A stretch of DNA of 64,000 nucleotides from the NCBI RefSeq assembly GCF_000799715.1, contig NZ_JUHG01000015.1, forward strand, positions 124,001 to 188,000. The letters run 5' to 3'. Below the pieces are notes generated by a model, which made no database searches, was not told the origin of the DNA, and saw only the letters and a list, made by a program, of their open reading frames with translations. This document shows, piece after piece, positions 9,274 to 17,384 of the stretch. Numbering within the stretch: position 1 is the stretch's first letter; every line of letters begins with the position of its first letter. The position numbers and the translations under genes are program-made. Source of the stretch: Martinezella rhizogenes (GTDB lineage: Bacteria; Pseudomonadota; Alphaproteobacteria; Rhizobiales; Rhizobiaceae).

Positions 9274-9921
9274 ATGGACGACATCACTCTGAGACAGAAT
9301 ATTCTGGACGCCCTTGAATTCGAGCCGAGGGTCGATGCTGCCGACATCGGTGTCGTGACGCGAGACGGTATCGTCACTCTCACCGGCCACGTCCGCACAT
9401 ATGCGGAGAAGGAAGCTGCAGAGAAAGTGGTGAGACGTGTGAAAGGCGTTCGCGGCATAGCCCAAGAGATGGAAGTGCACATTTTGGGTGCAAGGAAGAC
9501 AGATGACGACGACATTGCCCGACGAGCAGTCAAAATGGTGGATTGGAATATTTCCATCCCGAAGGAAGCAGTGCAGGTCCGGGTGTGCAGGGGCGTTGTC
9601 ACTCTAACTGGCAAGGTTGAATGGCAGTATCAAAGGAATGCCGCCGCTGATGCAATCAAGGATCTAGCCGGCGTTGTCGGCGTTTCCAACCTTGTAGAGG
9701 TCGTCCCTGGGATCAGCGCCGCCGACGTCAGGAGGCGCATTAAAGATGCCCTGGAACGCGATTCGGACCTGCAGGCGCAAGCCATCCAGGTGGACGTTTC
9801 GGGCGGCAAGGTCACCTTGAAAGGCAATGTCAGGACTTGGTCCGAACGACTTGCGGCGGAACGTGCCGCCTGGTCGGCCCCAGGCGTCTACGCGCTCGAT
9901 GATCAGCTGTCCATAAACTGA
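9274..9921 (+). CDS. Triple BON-domain protein
   Basis: The 215-residue protein has three BON repeats, each with a V-T-L-x-G-x-V core (around residues 32-40, 107-115 and 175-185). BON domains occur in OsmY and other stress proteins and are thought to bind phospholipids or other hydrophobic ligands. No signal peptide is visible, so it may act in the cytoplasm or at the inner face of the membrane. The start has AAGGAGA seven bases upstream. It has the same length as, and clear identity with, the protein at 26236-26883. It heads a probable operon with the unknown gene at 9955 and the Usp gene at 10266. Confidence 0.88.
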   Translation: MDDITLRQNILDALEFEPRVDAADIGVVTRDGIVTLTGHVRTYAEKEAAEKVVRRVKGVRGIAQEMEVHILGARKTDDDDIARRAVKMVDWNISIPKEAVQVRVCRGVVTLTGKVEWQYQRNAAADAIKDLAGVVGVSNLVEVVPGISAADVRRRIKDALERDSDLQAQAIQVDVSGGKVTLKGNVRTWSERLAAERAAWSAPGVYALDDQLSIN

Positions 9922-9954
9922 TCAGCTTTCGACACAAGAGAGGATACGAACATC

Positions 9955-10254
9955 ATGAGCATGGATTGCACACGAACGAGCGAAGCGCTCCTTGCGGGCG
10001 CCGGTTGTCCCCTCCCGCATCATCAAAACTGCGACTTTCGCCTCGACCGAGCCGACAGCAACAAATGGGAAATCACGGTTCTGTCGCTCCGCGCCCAAGC
10101 ATGGGTTCGCGACGAATTGTGCTATCCTCTCGGTCAGTCTCTGGGCGACAGCTTCAAGGTGGATATACTGAGCGCGGACCAATTTCTGAAGCAGGCGCAA
10201 GCGCTGGGATTTCGAACCGAGTTTGTCGGCACGGGCGGTAAGGATCTCTTTTGA
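9955..10254 (+). CDS. Unknown small protein in BON/Usp operon
   Basis: The 99-residue protein was not recognised. It has no membrane segment or signal peptide. Visible features are cysteines near the N-terminus (C5, C18 and C26, the last followed by DFRLDRAD), a tryptophan in KWEITVLSL and another in AQAWVRDEL, and an acidic/aromatic C-terminus. A GAGAGG site precedes the ATG by about eleven bases; a second ATG at 9961 is possible. It follows the BON gene by 33 bases and precedes the Usp gene by 11 bases, so it is probably induced with them. Confidence 0.6.
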   Translation: MSMDCTRTSEALLAGAGCPLPHHQNCDFRLDRADSNKWEITVLSLRAQAWVRDELCYPLGQSLGDSFKVDILSADQFLKQAQALGFRTEFVGTGGKDLF

Positions 10255-10265
10255 GAGGTGGAGAC

Positions 10266-10694
10266 ATGTATAAGACGATTGTCTGTGCTGTTGGTCTTGG
10301 ATCGAAGGAGAGGGCCGAGCATCTGTTGCGTACTGCCCGCGCGCTTCTCGACGCGGACGGCACCTTGCATGTCGCTCACACCGTCGAGCGCTTCCCATCC
10401 CTTGCGCAGCAAGGACCGGATGACCGCGCTGTCTTTGTAATCAGCGAGGCGGAAGAAAAGCTCTCACTCCTTTGCAGGCAACTTTCAGTACCGGCGCTTA
10501 TCCATGTTAACACCGGCCGCGCTGGCGACGCGATCCTGACCCTTGCCGCCGAAATGAAGGCCGATCTGATCGTCGTGGCTGCTCACGCGCCCGACATTCT
10601 CGATCGTGTCTTCGGATCGACGGTCGACCACATTGTGCATCATGCAAAATGCTCCGTTCACATCGATCGGCTTATGCCCGCGGCGAAACAGTAG
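10266..10694 (+). CDS. Universal stress protein (UspA family), single domain
   Basis: The 142-residue protein has the Usp fold: MYKTIVCAVG as first strand, LIVVAAHAPD, then FGSTVDHIVHHAKCSVHI matching the C-terminal nucleotide-binding loop and last strand. The typical G-x2-G part of the ATP loop is altered (A-x-A-P), so nucleotide binding is unsure. Usp proteins help survival in arrest, anoxia or oxidative stress. ATG 10266 has GAGGTGGA upstream. It is the third gene of the unit driven from the box at 9200. Confidence 0.85.
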   Translation: MYKTIVCAVGLGSKERAEHLLRTARALLDADGTLHVAHTVERFPSLAQQGPDDRAVFVISEAEEKLSLLCRQLSVPALIHVNTGRAGDAILTLAAEMKADLIVVAAHAPDILDRVFGSTVDHIVHHAKCSVHIDRLMPAAKQ

Positions 10695-11026
10695 ATATCC
10701 AGCCTGTCAAATGCTGGACAGAGACGGCAGCATCACCCGACTGATCGCGTAAGCGTAAAGCTTGAGGACGCATCTCGCGGCTGATCACAGCCCTCGATAT
10801 CAAGACATACGGTTTGTCTCAGATCTTCCAATCAATGTGATCACGCCCGACGACCCTGTCAAAAGCCTGTCATGGGACGATGAAAGCGGTCTGCAAAATG
10901 GGCGTAATCGTGGATTCCGCCGCAATTGCACTCCTAGATATGAGGGCTCTTGAGAGCTGCAGTTTGGTCGTTGCCGTCAATCATCCGGTGCCTGCCAAAT
11001 GAAACCCCTTTGGAAATCAACGGAAA
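10695..11026 (+). other. Intergenic stretch, no gene supported
   Basis: This 332-base region separates the Usp gene from the cytochrome c' gene. One 63-codon frame (10762-10953) has no ribosome site and unremarkable composition. A weak CCAGC/GCTGG hairpin just after the Usp stop may help end transcription. No full TTGA-N6-TCAA site was found. Confidence 0.5.
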
Positions 11027-11431
11027 ATGAGCGTCATGACAGAATCGCGAAAATCATCCTCCAAACTTAGTCGCTATGTCGGAGTCGGTCTTGTTTTCAC
11101 CGTGCTAGTGGGGCCGGCCGTCGCTGCTTCGCTCAAGAGTATCATGGGCAGCATGGGCGATAACACGACCTCAGCCAAGGCAGTGCTTGCCAACTTCGAT
11201 AGCAAAGCCGCCGAACAGGTTCTGCAGCGCTACGCGGCGGATGCTGCGGCCGCCGACGCCATGTTTGCGAATCAGAACGGCACCAAGGAAAAAGATCTCC
11301 ATGCCCGCTTCAGCAGGATGGCGATGATCGCCAATACCGCGAGCCAACAGGCACAGGACAAGGCTTCATTTCGCAAGGCATTCGTAGCGGTGGCAGCCGA
11401 ATGTAAGTCCTGCCACACGGCTTACAAATAG
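11027..11431 (+). CDS. Cytochrome c' (c-prime) family protein
   Basis: The 134-residue protein has an N-terminal signal sequence (hydrophobic ~17-33, ending AVAA) and ends in CKSCHTAYK, the C-terminal CxxCH heme attachment typical of cytochrome c', so it should be periplasmic with one heme c. The four-helix composition, rich in Ala, Lys and Met, fits. Members bind nitric oxide or carbon monoxide and can protect against NO. The gene is followed after 33 bases by a cytochrome b561-type gene, a common pairing that suggests electron delivery from the quinone pool. Confidence 0.85.
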   Translation: MSVMTESRKSSSKLSRYVGVGLVFTVLVGPAVAASLKSIMGSMGDNTTSAKAVLANFDSKAAEQVLQRYAADAAAADAMFANQNGTKEKDLHARFSRMAMIANTASQQAQDKASFRKAFVAVAAECKSCHTAYK

Positions 11432-11464
11432 CCGCTGAAAATCTTCCCGAACAGGAAACTCCAC

Positions 11465-12232
11465 ATGAGCGAACAAAGATCCGCATATGAACCCTATTGC
11501 GAACCACCCGCCGAGAATGGCGGCAAGACTTCATCTGCCAAGAGTGATGTCGTTCGTGCCTGGGACCTGCCCACGCGTCTGTTCAAATGGTCGCTCGTCG
11601 CTTTGGTCCTGACGGCCTGGGTCTCAAGCGGTTTCAACGATCCGGATATGACCGTTCACAAAGCGGCCGGCTACGGCGTTCTCGTGCTGGTGGTCTACCG
11701 TGTCCTCTGGGGTGTTTTCGGTAGTTCAACGGCTCGGTTTTCTGGTTTCGTACGCTCTCCCGCCGCCGTATGGGCCTATCTCAAGGCGTTACGGCGCAAC
11801 AGGGCGAAGCATTATCTCGGTCACAATCCCGCCGGTGGCCTGATGGTTATCGGTCTGCTCGTTGTTTGTGGCGTACAAGTCCTCCTTGGGCTGTTCTCCA
11901 GCGACGGAGTGACGGCCTCTGGACCTTTTGCCGGACTGGTGGGCGATACCGTTTCGAGTTGGACCGCTTCGGTCCATGCTGCGTGGTTCTATTTCGCCAT
12001 CCTTGCCTTGGTTGGACTGCATATCGTTGCAAACTTCTACTATCAGTTCGTCAAGCGTGAAAATCTCATCGGCGCCATGATCACCGGTCGCAAACGGCGC
12101 GAAGCCTATGTCGACTATAAAGAGGCGACGGGTGGCTCGCTTCCTGCCGCCGCTGTCTGTCTTCTGATTGCCTTTGGCCTGGTTTATGGCGCCGTCACGC
12201 TATTTGGCGGCAGCTTCTTTGCATCAATTTAG
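11465..12232 (+). CDS. Cytochrome b561-family membrane protein
   Basis: The 255-residue protein has a ~30-residue soluble N-terminus and then membrane helices with histidines at typical places (T-V-H-K-A-A-G-Y in helix 2, S-V-H-A-A-W-F and G-L-H-I-V-A-N later), which match the bacterial cytochrome b561 / hydrogenase b-subunit family. It should carry two b hemes and pass electrons between quinol and a periplasmic acceptor, probably the cytochrome c' encoded just upstream. CAGGAAAC precedes the ATG. Its end overlaps by four bases the end of the opposing kinase gene, so no room for a separate terminator exists. Confidence 0.88.
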   Translation: MSEQRSAYEPYCEPPAENGGKTSSAKSDVVRAWDLPTRLFKWSLVALVLTAWVSSGFNDPDMTVHKAAGYGVLVLVVYRVLWGVFGSSTARFSGFVRSPAAVWAYLKALRRNRAKHYLGHNPAGGLMVIGLLVVCGVQVLLGLFSSDGVTASGPFAGLVGDTVSSWTASVHAAWFYFAILALVGLHIVANFYYQFVKRENLIGAMITGRKRREAYVDYKEATGGSLPAAAVCLLIAFGLVYGAVTLFGGSFFASI

Positions 12233-13572
12233 GGTTTGGGCGGGTCAAATAGGAGCGTCATGGCTGTGAGATGGCCGGGCTCCACTTCGATTTCGAGTCG
12301 TCCCTTATGCAATGCCATGATCCGGCGTACGATCTCAAGGCCGATACCCATATGGTCGGCTTTGAGATCGCCAAACGGGACCTGTGCCGGTGCGTCAAAA
12401 ACACCAGCGTCATCCTTGACCGTCAAGCGCAGGCCGGGGCCAGCGATGACCTCGATGGCCGCACCCTCCTGCGTATGTTTGACGGCGTTTTCGATGAGAT
12501 TGCGCAACGCGTCCTGAAGCAGTGGCGTGTGACCTTCAACAGAGCCGGCACCAAGATTGCTGTAGGCGATAGTGTGATTGAGGTCATAGACAAGGGGTGC
12601 GATATCGGTGACCACCCAATCGGCTAGCTTTGCCAGATCGACCAGCCGGAACACGGCGCGGTCAGCGCTTTCGAGCCGCCCCAACGCCGTGATCTGGCCG
12701 ACGAAACCCGCCAGCGCGTCGAGATCGGTCTCGATCTTGCGCGCCCGCGGATGTTCGATATTGCCCAGTTCCAGCTTCATCATCGCCAATGGTGTGCGGA
12801 TTTCATGTGCAACAGCCGTAGTAAACAGACGCTGTGACTTCATGAGCGTACCGATGCGTGCAAGGCTCCGGTTCACGGCGGCGGCAAGATCGGCAATTTC
12901 GCGTGGCATGCCGGTCTGGTTGATCAGATGGCTTGGATCGAGCGGATCGAGATGGCCGGCTTCTTGCGCTGCCTTTGCAACAGGGCGCAGGGCTCGGTGG
13001 ATTGACAACAAGGTGCCGCCGAGAACGAAAAACAGCATGATCGCCATCGGGGTGGCGAGATGATCCGCAAACTCACGCCCGATCACAGCCCACATGATGC
13101 CGTCGCTGTCGTGCAGGATTGCAATTTCGATAAAAATCTTGTCCCCATGGATTTCATAGGTCTTGCCGCCAGCGATGGCGAGCGGCTTGCCGTCGCTCAG
13201 CATACGAGACCAGAGGTCCGGCGGGTTGACCTCCTGCGGCAGCAGGTGATTGTCGCAACGCGTGTCGCAGTTCGTATAGAGAACCTGACCGGAAGGCGTG
13301 CGGATGCGGGTGATATAGAAGCCATCCCGGGCGCCGTAACGGTGGAGGTCGTCCGGCAGCTTGTAGGGCGCTTCGTCACGCCGGCGTTCGAAACCTTTCG
13401 ACAGCTTTCCGGTTTCACGCTCGATCATCAACGTCGCTAGCTGCTCGTTGTCGAAGTAGTAGTCCGCAAAGACGAGTGCTGCCTGTATCGCCATGGCAAG
13501 CGTTGCAAAGAGCGCAATGCGAAGCGTGATGATCCGGATCAGCGTTTGCGGTTGGGCAGTTCGATCAGCCAT
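12229..13572 (-). CDS. Sensor histidine kinase with two cysteines in the sensor
   Basis: The 447-residue kinase has membrane helices near 12-35 and 172-192, a periplasmic sensor, the phospho-acceptor H256 in VAHEIRTP, N-box NLIENAVKH and G2 MGIGLEIV. The sensor holds C102 and C106 in a CDTRCDNH stretch, which could form a disulfide or bind metal or heme; this is inference. ATG 13572 was chosen because it falls at the end of the regulator gene (8-base overlap); the frame is open upstream to 13686 but overlaps the regulator. It pairs with the regulator at 13565-14248. Confidence 0.9.
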   Translation of the reverse strand: MADRTAQPQTLIRIITLRIALFATLAMAIQAALVFADYYFDNEQLATLMIERETGKLSKGFERRRDEAPYKLPDDLHRYGARDGFYITRIRTPSGQVLYTNCDTRCDNHLLPQEVNPPDLWSRMLSDGKPLAIAGGKTYEIHGDKIFIEIAILHDSDGIMWAVIGREFADHLATPMAIMLFFVLGGTLLSIHRALRPVAKAAQEAGHLDPLDPSHLINQTGMPREIADLAAAVNRSLARIGTLMKSQRLFTTAVAHEIRTPLAMMKLELGNIEHPRARKIETDLDALAGFVGQITALGRLESADRAVFRLVDLAKLADWVVTDIAPLVYDLNHTIAYSNLGAGSVEGHTPLLQDALRNLIENAVKHTQEGAAIEVIAGPGLRLTVKDDAGVFDAPAQVPFGDLKADHMGIGLEIVRRIMALHKGRLEIEVEPGHLTAMTLLFDPPKP

Positions 13573-14248
13573 CTTGCCGCTTTTCCCGCAGCAAATAACC
13601 GATGCCGCGTATTGTCTCGATGCTGATGGGCAAATCGAATGGGGCGAGACGGCGGCGCAAACGCGAGACCGCCAATTCCACGGCATTGGTCGAGATGTCG
13701 TCGCCGAATTCGGAGAGTTTGCTTTCGATCAATTGCTTGGGAGTGACCCGGCCGGCGTTGCGAAGTAGCAGTTCCAGGACGGACCGTTCGCGCGGTGCGA
13801 CAGCGAGCGGTTCGCCGCCCACTGCAACGACACCGTTGGCGGGATCGAAAGACAGGCCGCCAACGACAATGGATTCAATGTAGTTCGGCGCTCTGCGGCG
13901 TAGAAGGGCGCGGCAGCGTGCGAGCAGCTCGATGTGATTGAACGGCTTGACGAGATAGTCATCGGCGCCGCCATCGAGGGCAGCCACGCGATCCTCGATC
14001 GAACCGCGTGCGGTGATGACGAGGATGGGTGCGGTAAAATCGTCGCGGCGTAGTTCCCGAATGAGATCCAAACCGTCGCCATCCGGTAAGCCTAGGTCCA
14101 CCAAGGCCAAGTCATAGCTGACCGTTTGTGTTGCCAAATGTGCGTCGCCTATCGTCGCCACACTATCCAGGCGCCAACCCATCTGATGGACGCTTTCGGC
14201 CAGCAGATCGCGCAGACGCGCGCTATCCTCGACTAGCAACAATCGCAT
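13565..14248 (-). CDS. OmpR-family response regulator
   Basis: The 227-residue regulator has the receiver acids E7-D8, phospho-site D51 in LVDLGLPDGD, K in YLVKPF, and a winged helix (PRERSVLELLL, AVSRLRRRL, RGIGYLL). AGGA precedes the ATG. It is transcribed with the kinase at 12229-13572, which it overlaps. The system faces the cytochrome c'/b561 pair, whose genes converge on it. A role in controlling those electron carriers is possible but not shown. Confidence 0.93.
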   Translation of the reverse strand: MRLLLVEDSARLRDLLAESVHQMGWRLDSVATIGDAHLATQTVSYDLALVDLGLPDGDGLDLIRELRRDDFTAPILVITARGSIEDRVAALDGGADDYLVKPFNHIELLARCRALLRRRAPNYIESIVVGGLSFDPANGVVAVGGEPLAVAPRERSVLELLLRNAGRVTPKQLIESKLSEFGDDISTNAVELAVSRLRRRLAPFDLPISIETIRGIGYLLREKRQDG

Positions 14249-14616
14249 ACGAATCCTGATCTACAAAGATAGCTGTCGCACGTCACAGTGATACGCCATC
14301 AGCACCGCCTCCTATCAACTGAGGCTAACGAACGATAGGATTCCAGCGGAATTTTGCAAGAACATCTAAATCTGGAGCGTTGCTGCACGATGAAGCGCCA
14401 AAATCGAATGCCCAGGCACTTTAAAAGGATATAAACAGTGAAAGCTGTTCGCGAGAAACGCAACGTCGACCGCGCGAACGCCCGTTAGCCCTGCAAGACG
14501 TTGGAAGTGAGGCCCTGCAGGGCAATGGTTTCAAGCTCAACAGGGAGTGTACCGCTCCGCAGCGCCATCACGGAAGCGAATCTGGGGAACGTCTGCCAAA
14601 CAACACTCTCGCTCGG
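14249..14616. other. Intergenic stretch of 368 bases, no gene supported
   Basis: Only very short frames occur. One is a GTG-started run of about 15 codons following AAAGGATATAAACA near 14425-14490. Another is a 27-codon frame on the minus strand near 14571-14488. Neither is recognisable. No anaerobox or strong hairpin was seen. It holds the promoter of the regulator at 14248. Confidence 0.45.
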
Positions 14617-14934
14617 CTATGCGCCACAGAGGGTGTCGATCATGTCGGGTACCTGCTCCGGCTTTCCGAAAGGGAGATGATCGAACGGGATCGCCGCAAG
14701 GTTGCCATCGATACGATTGACGCCAATATCAACGACGCTAAGCCCCGAAGCTGTGAAGGGGTGGGGCTTACCTTTGAACAACGAAGTTCCACTGCCCCAA
14801 GTATATCCAACGCCGGCTGCGACACTGCCACCGGAGAATGCAATGTTGGCGGATGGGGCTTCTTGAGCGAAGCTGATAGTTGATGGCGCCAGAAGCGCAA
14901 TAACAATCGGGCAAATGGTTTGGAAACGCGACAT
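14617..14934 (-). CDS. Small exported protein, possibly EipA/DUF1134-like and shortened
   Basis: The 105-residue protein has a clear signal peptide (hydrophobic ~8-22, cleavage near SFAQEA). A Gly-rich stretch follows with GGSVAAGVGYTWGSG and FTASGLSVVDIGVNRIDG. This resembles the envelope family EipA/DUF1134, but only loosely, and the last 25 residues do not continue the expected pattern, so the gene may be truncated. AGAGAG precedes the ATG. Two TTGA-N6-TCAA sites lie upstream, at 14991 (57 bases from the ATG) and 14949 (15 bases). Confidence 0.55.
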   Translation of the reverse strand: MSRFQTICPIVIALLAPSTISFAQEAPSANIAFSGGSVAAGVGYTWGSGTSLFKGKPHPFTASGLSVVDIGVNRIDGNLAAIPFDHLPFGKPEQVPDMIDTLCGA

Positions 14935-14948
14935 TCGAACTCTCTTTT

Positions 14949-14962
14949 TTGAATAGGTTCAA
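14949..14962 (-). promoter_or_regulatory. Second FNR/FixK-type box, close to the start codon
   Basis: TTGAATAGGTTCAA has both half-sites. Its centre is 42 bases from that of the box at 14991. At only 15 bases from the ATG at 14934 it could block or modulate transcription. Confidence 0.5.
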
Positions 14963-14990
14963 ACGATTGCATCCAGCGAGCAAACCGACA

Positions 14991-15004
14991 TTGAACCATA
15001 TCAA
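14991..15004 (-). promoter_or_regulatory. FNR/FixK-type box
   Basis: TTGAACCATATCAA has both half-sites and lies 57 bases upstream of the ATG at 14934, the spacing common in this window. Confidence 0.65.
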
Positions 15005-15360
15005 TGTCGAACGGATGACCTACTCACCGACTTGATACGGTTCTTATGAAAATTGGGCGTAGTGAACATTGTCCCATGCGCAAAATGGCGCATGGGGTTC
15101 TTAACCTCTTCAGGTTGTGAAAGAGCCCGTCACGAAACATAGAATGCATCAGGTGTCGCGTACTGTTGCTGCTGCTGGCTGGTGTCACAGGAGCTCTACA
15201 GCCGTTGTGCGTTTGAATGCATCGCCGTTACGGCGGCATTTTTGCGAGATATCAAAGTCTCGGTCCGGGCACCTTGATATTTGTTCCGTTGGCAATCACT
15301 CCAGTTTGTAATGCGTTTCGCGTGGTTGCTCATATTCTCGCATTCCGGAGACCATGGGTT
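15005..15360. other. Intergenic stretch, nothing supported
   Basis: This is the 356 bases between the tandem boxes and the DUF982 gene. Frames at 15117 and 15217 are open but lack ribosome sites and recognisable sequence; the latter only becomes protein-like after 15361. Confidence 0.4.
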
Positions 15361-15624
15361 ATGAAACGGCATACATCGCATCAGTTTTCCACGCTGAGGC
15401 TCGTCGTGCGTGGCGGAGAAAAGTGCAGAGTCATCAGGACGGTCAGGGATGCGGCAGTGACGCTGATCTCAGATTGGCCCAGCGACGACGGCGAGGAGTA
15501 CTTTGCGGCAGTCATGGCTTGTCTGGACGCGCTGTACGACGTCATTCCCCCGGATGCAGTCAGGGATGCGCTTATCCGCGCGGCTGACGAGGAGCATATT
15601 TTATATATTTCGGTTGTTGGTTGA
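15361..15624 (+). CDS. DUF982 family protein
   Basis: The 87-residue protein matches the pattern of DUF982: a central V-R-D-A-A-x-x-L, then W-P, EEYFAAVMACLDAL and an IPPDAVRDALIRAA segment. The family is small, soluble, of unknown role and found almost only in Rhizobiaceae, often in many copies. ATG 15361 was chosen because the family begins shortly before this point and GGAG lies about 11 bases upstream. No anaerobox lies close upstream. Confidence 0.75.
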   Translation: MKRHTSHQFSTLRLVVRGGEKCRVIRTVRDAAVTLISDWPSDDGEEYFAAVMACLDALYDVIPPDAVRDALIRAADEEHILYISVVG

Positions 15625-15666
15625 TGCCTGCTCAAAATGCATGGCTATCGTCGTAGGATCCGTTCG

Positions 15667-15680
15667 TTGACGTATATCAA
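15667..15680 (+). promoter_or_regulatory. FNR/FixK-type anaerobox
   Basis: TTGACGTATATCAA is a full TTGAC-N4-ATCAA match. It ends 117 bases before the ATG at 15797 and lies after the DUF982 gene. Confidence 0.75.
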
Positions 15681-15796
15681 GGTCGGATGTCTCGGGAGCG
15701 CATATCAACTAATGACGAACGATCAGCGGCGATTCCATGCCGACTGATGCTTCAAAATTTAACTCGCACGATAGTTTTGTCAAAGGGAAGAAAAAC

Positions 15797-15988
15797 ATGC
15801 GTGTAGCTCTGCTGAGCGCAGCGATCGCTGGCGTTATCTATAGCGCCTACGCTTACCAATCCAGTGGTTCCGACAAGCCGAAAGACGCAAAACAGGGATC
15901 ATCAACCAAATTGGAAAAGCGAACCGGCGCACCGCGGCTGGGTTATCCTGATCTCTATATACCTCCGACAAAAGGCAATGGTTTTTGA
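15797..15988 (+). CDS. Small membrane-anchored or exported unknown protein
   Basis: The 63-residue protein opens with a short hydrophobic helix (VALLSAAIAGVIYSAYA) and continues as a Lys/Ser/Gly-rich tail ending in PPTKGNGF. It may be a signal anchor with a short periplasmic tail. AAGGGAAG precedes ATG 15797; the frame is open 20 codons further upstream without a ribosome site. The family was not recognised. The next small gene starts 29 bases later, so the two are likely co-transcribed from the box at 15667. Confidence 0.6.
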   Translation: MRVALLSAAIAGVIYSAYAYQSSGSDKPKDAKQGSSTKLEKRTGAPRLGYPDLYIPPTKGNGF

Positions 15989-16017
15989 TTTCTAACTACC
16001 TTCAAAAGGAAGATATC

Positions 16018-16212
16018 GTGTCAAAACATAAGGCGGTTACCGTGGTCAAACGTCGCCGTCCTCGTGCGACGAGGGCAACCGAGGACGCATTCAAGACGTC
16101 GATCGCGTATCCTTCAAATACCCCTGGCGGCCGGACGAAAGATCTATCTGGACGTCCGGTTTTGCGTCTGCCGGCGCTTCACTCCCGAGAAGCAGCGAAC
16201 CTAAGATCTTAG
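16018..16212 (+). CDS. Small basic protein, unknown
   Basis: The 64-residue protein uses GTG at 16018, preceded by AAAGGAAG. It is rich in Arg and Lys at the N-terminus (VVKRRRPRATRA) and has no membrane segment. Such a protein could bind nucleic acid, but nothing more specific is visible. It follows the small exported protein at 15797. Low-confidence gene supported mainly by ribosome site and position. Confidence 0.45.
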   Translation: MSKHKAVTVVKRRRPRATRATEDAFKTSIAYPSNTPGGRTKDLSGRPVLRLPALHSREAANLRS

Positions 16213-16299
16213 ATCGGCGCACTTGCGACAGTTTATGACAAGGCGTGACAATATGAACATTGTTACGCCTTTCGCTGCATTGGTCGCGGGTTGCCAAAT

Positions 16300-17151
16300 C
16301 TAATCCGCTGCTTGCGTGGCGCGACCGGCCGATGCTGGGCTCATCGGCATCGATGCAACGATGTTGGCTGCAGCAAGAGCGAATTCTGCAGTGGCGCTTG
16401 CCATGAATCCATCGACCATATTCCCTCCGCCAACATCGTAGCGAAGATGTTCGCCATTCGGTCGCAGGACCACACCTCCCACAGCACCGATCAAAGCTTG
16501 ACCGGCTGCGCAATCCCAGATCATCGTCGGTGACAAACGTGGATAGAAATCCGCTTCACCGGTGGCAATGAGGGCGAACTTCAATGACGATCCAACCTGC
16601 TGAACCGACGATGGCGCAAGCTTGCTCAGCAACTGGCGCGTCCTCTCGTCGAGATGAGAGCGGCTGACGACAACGCGTAGCGTTTCCCCGGATTTGACGA
16701 GAGATGGAAGTTGCCGGCAATGGCCCTTGCGATCTTCTTCGAAGGCCAGTCCCTGGCCTTCGCAATAGAAGAGGCGATGATGAGCCGGCGCATATATGAT
16801 CGCGGCGGTCGGGATACCTTTCTCGATCAAAGCGATGTTGATCGTGAAGTCTTTTCTACCGGCGATGAATTCCTTTGTGCCGTCAATTGGATCGATAATG
16901 AAGACCTGGTCTTCGACCAACGGCGGGAGGGCGCAATTTTCTTCGCTTAGAACCGGAATATGTGCGGCGAGCCGTGCACAGGCTCCGCACAATATCCAGT
17001 CGCACTCGAGGTCGGCCGCAGTAACGGGTGACCCGTCTGGCTTTGTGATCGTCGGACTTACCGTCCTCCATTGTGCCATAGCAGCGTCTCCCGCCTGGCG
17101 AACGAACGGCAACAAGGCTCGGATCAATTGCTCGCGGGAGGGATGATACAT
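16300..17151 (-). CDS. cysQ: CysQ-like 3'(2'),5'-bisphosphate nucleotidase (inositol monophosphatase fold)
   Basis: The 283-residue protein has the metal-binding motifs of the family: E in LSEEN, DPIDGTKEF and W-D-C-A-A-G near the C-terminus. CysQ removes 3'-phosphate from adenosine 3',5'-bisphosphate made during sulfate assimilation. It is Mg2+-dependent and cytoplasmic. ATG 17151 was chosen: GGAG lies upstream, and the longest frame, from 17226, would start inside the anaerobox at 17213-17226. The box is 62 bases before 17151. A related phosphatase of another substrate is possible. Confidence 0.85.
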   Translation of the reverse strand: MYHPSREQLIRALLPFVRQAGDAAMAQWRTVSPTITKPDGSPVTAADLECDWILCGACARLAAHIPVLSEENCALPPLVEDQVFIIDPIDGTKEFIAGRKDFTINIALIEKGIPTAAIIYAPAHHRLFYCEGQGLAFEEDRKGHCRQLPSLVKSGETLRVVVSRSHLDERTRQLLSKLAPSSVQQVGSSLKFALIATGEADFYPRLSPTMIWDCAAGQALIGAVGGVVLRPNGEHLRYDVGGGNMVDGFMASATAEFALAAANIVASMPMSPASAGRATQAAD

Positions 17152-17212
17152 CTGTGGTGTCTCCGAAAATATGGCCAGACGATCCATTCTAAATATGCCG
17201 GACACAGGAACC

Positions 17213-17226
17213 TTGATTTTCATCAA
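17213..17226. promoter_or_regulatory. FNR/FixK-type anaerobox between divergent genes
   Basis: TTGATTTTCATCAA is a full match. It is 62 bases before the cysQ-like start (minus strand) and 159 bases before the fused-kinase start at 17385 (plus strand). Confidence 0.85.
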
Positions 17227-17384
17227 TGCATCTGACGCCGGGTCTGCTTTGTTAGAGGCGCCTCGTCGGCATTGTGCCTAGTCAACGGGGCGTTCGGGTC
17301 GTTGCTCTCGCCAGCTTGGGGGAGCGTAAGGGGAAAGCGACGGCCCGATTTGAGATTGAACGGGTAGAAGGCGGAGAAGCAGCG

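Noticed and set aside
10762..10953. 63-codon frame between Usp and cytochrome c' genes
   Set aside because: No ribosome site and no protein-like features.
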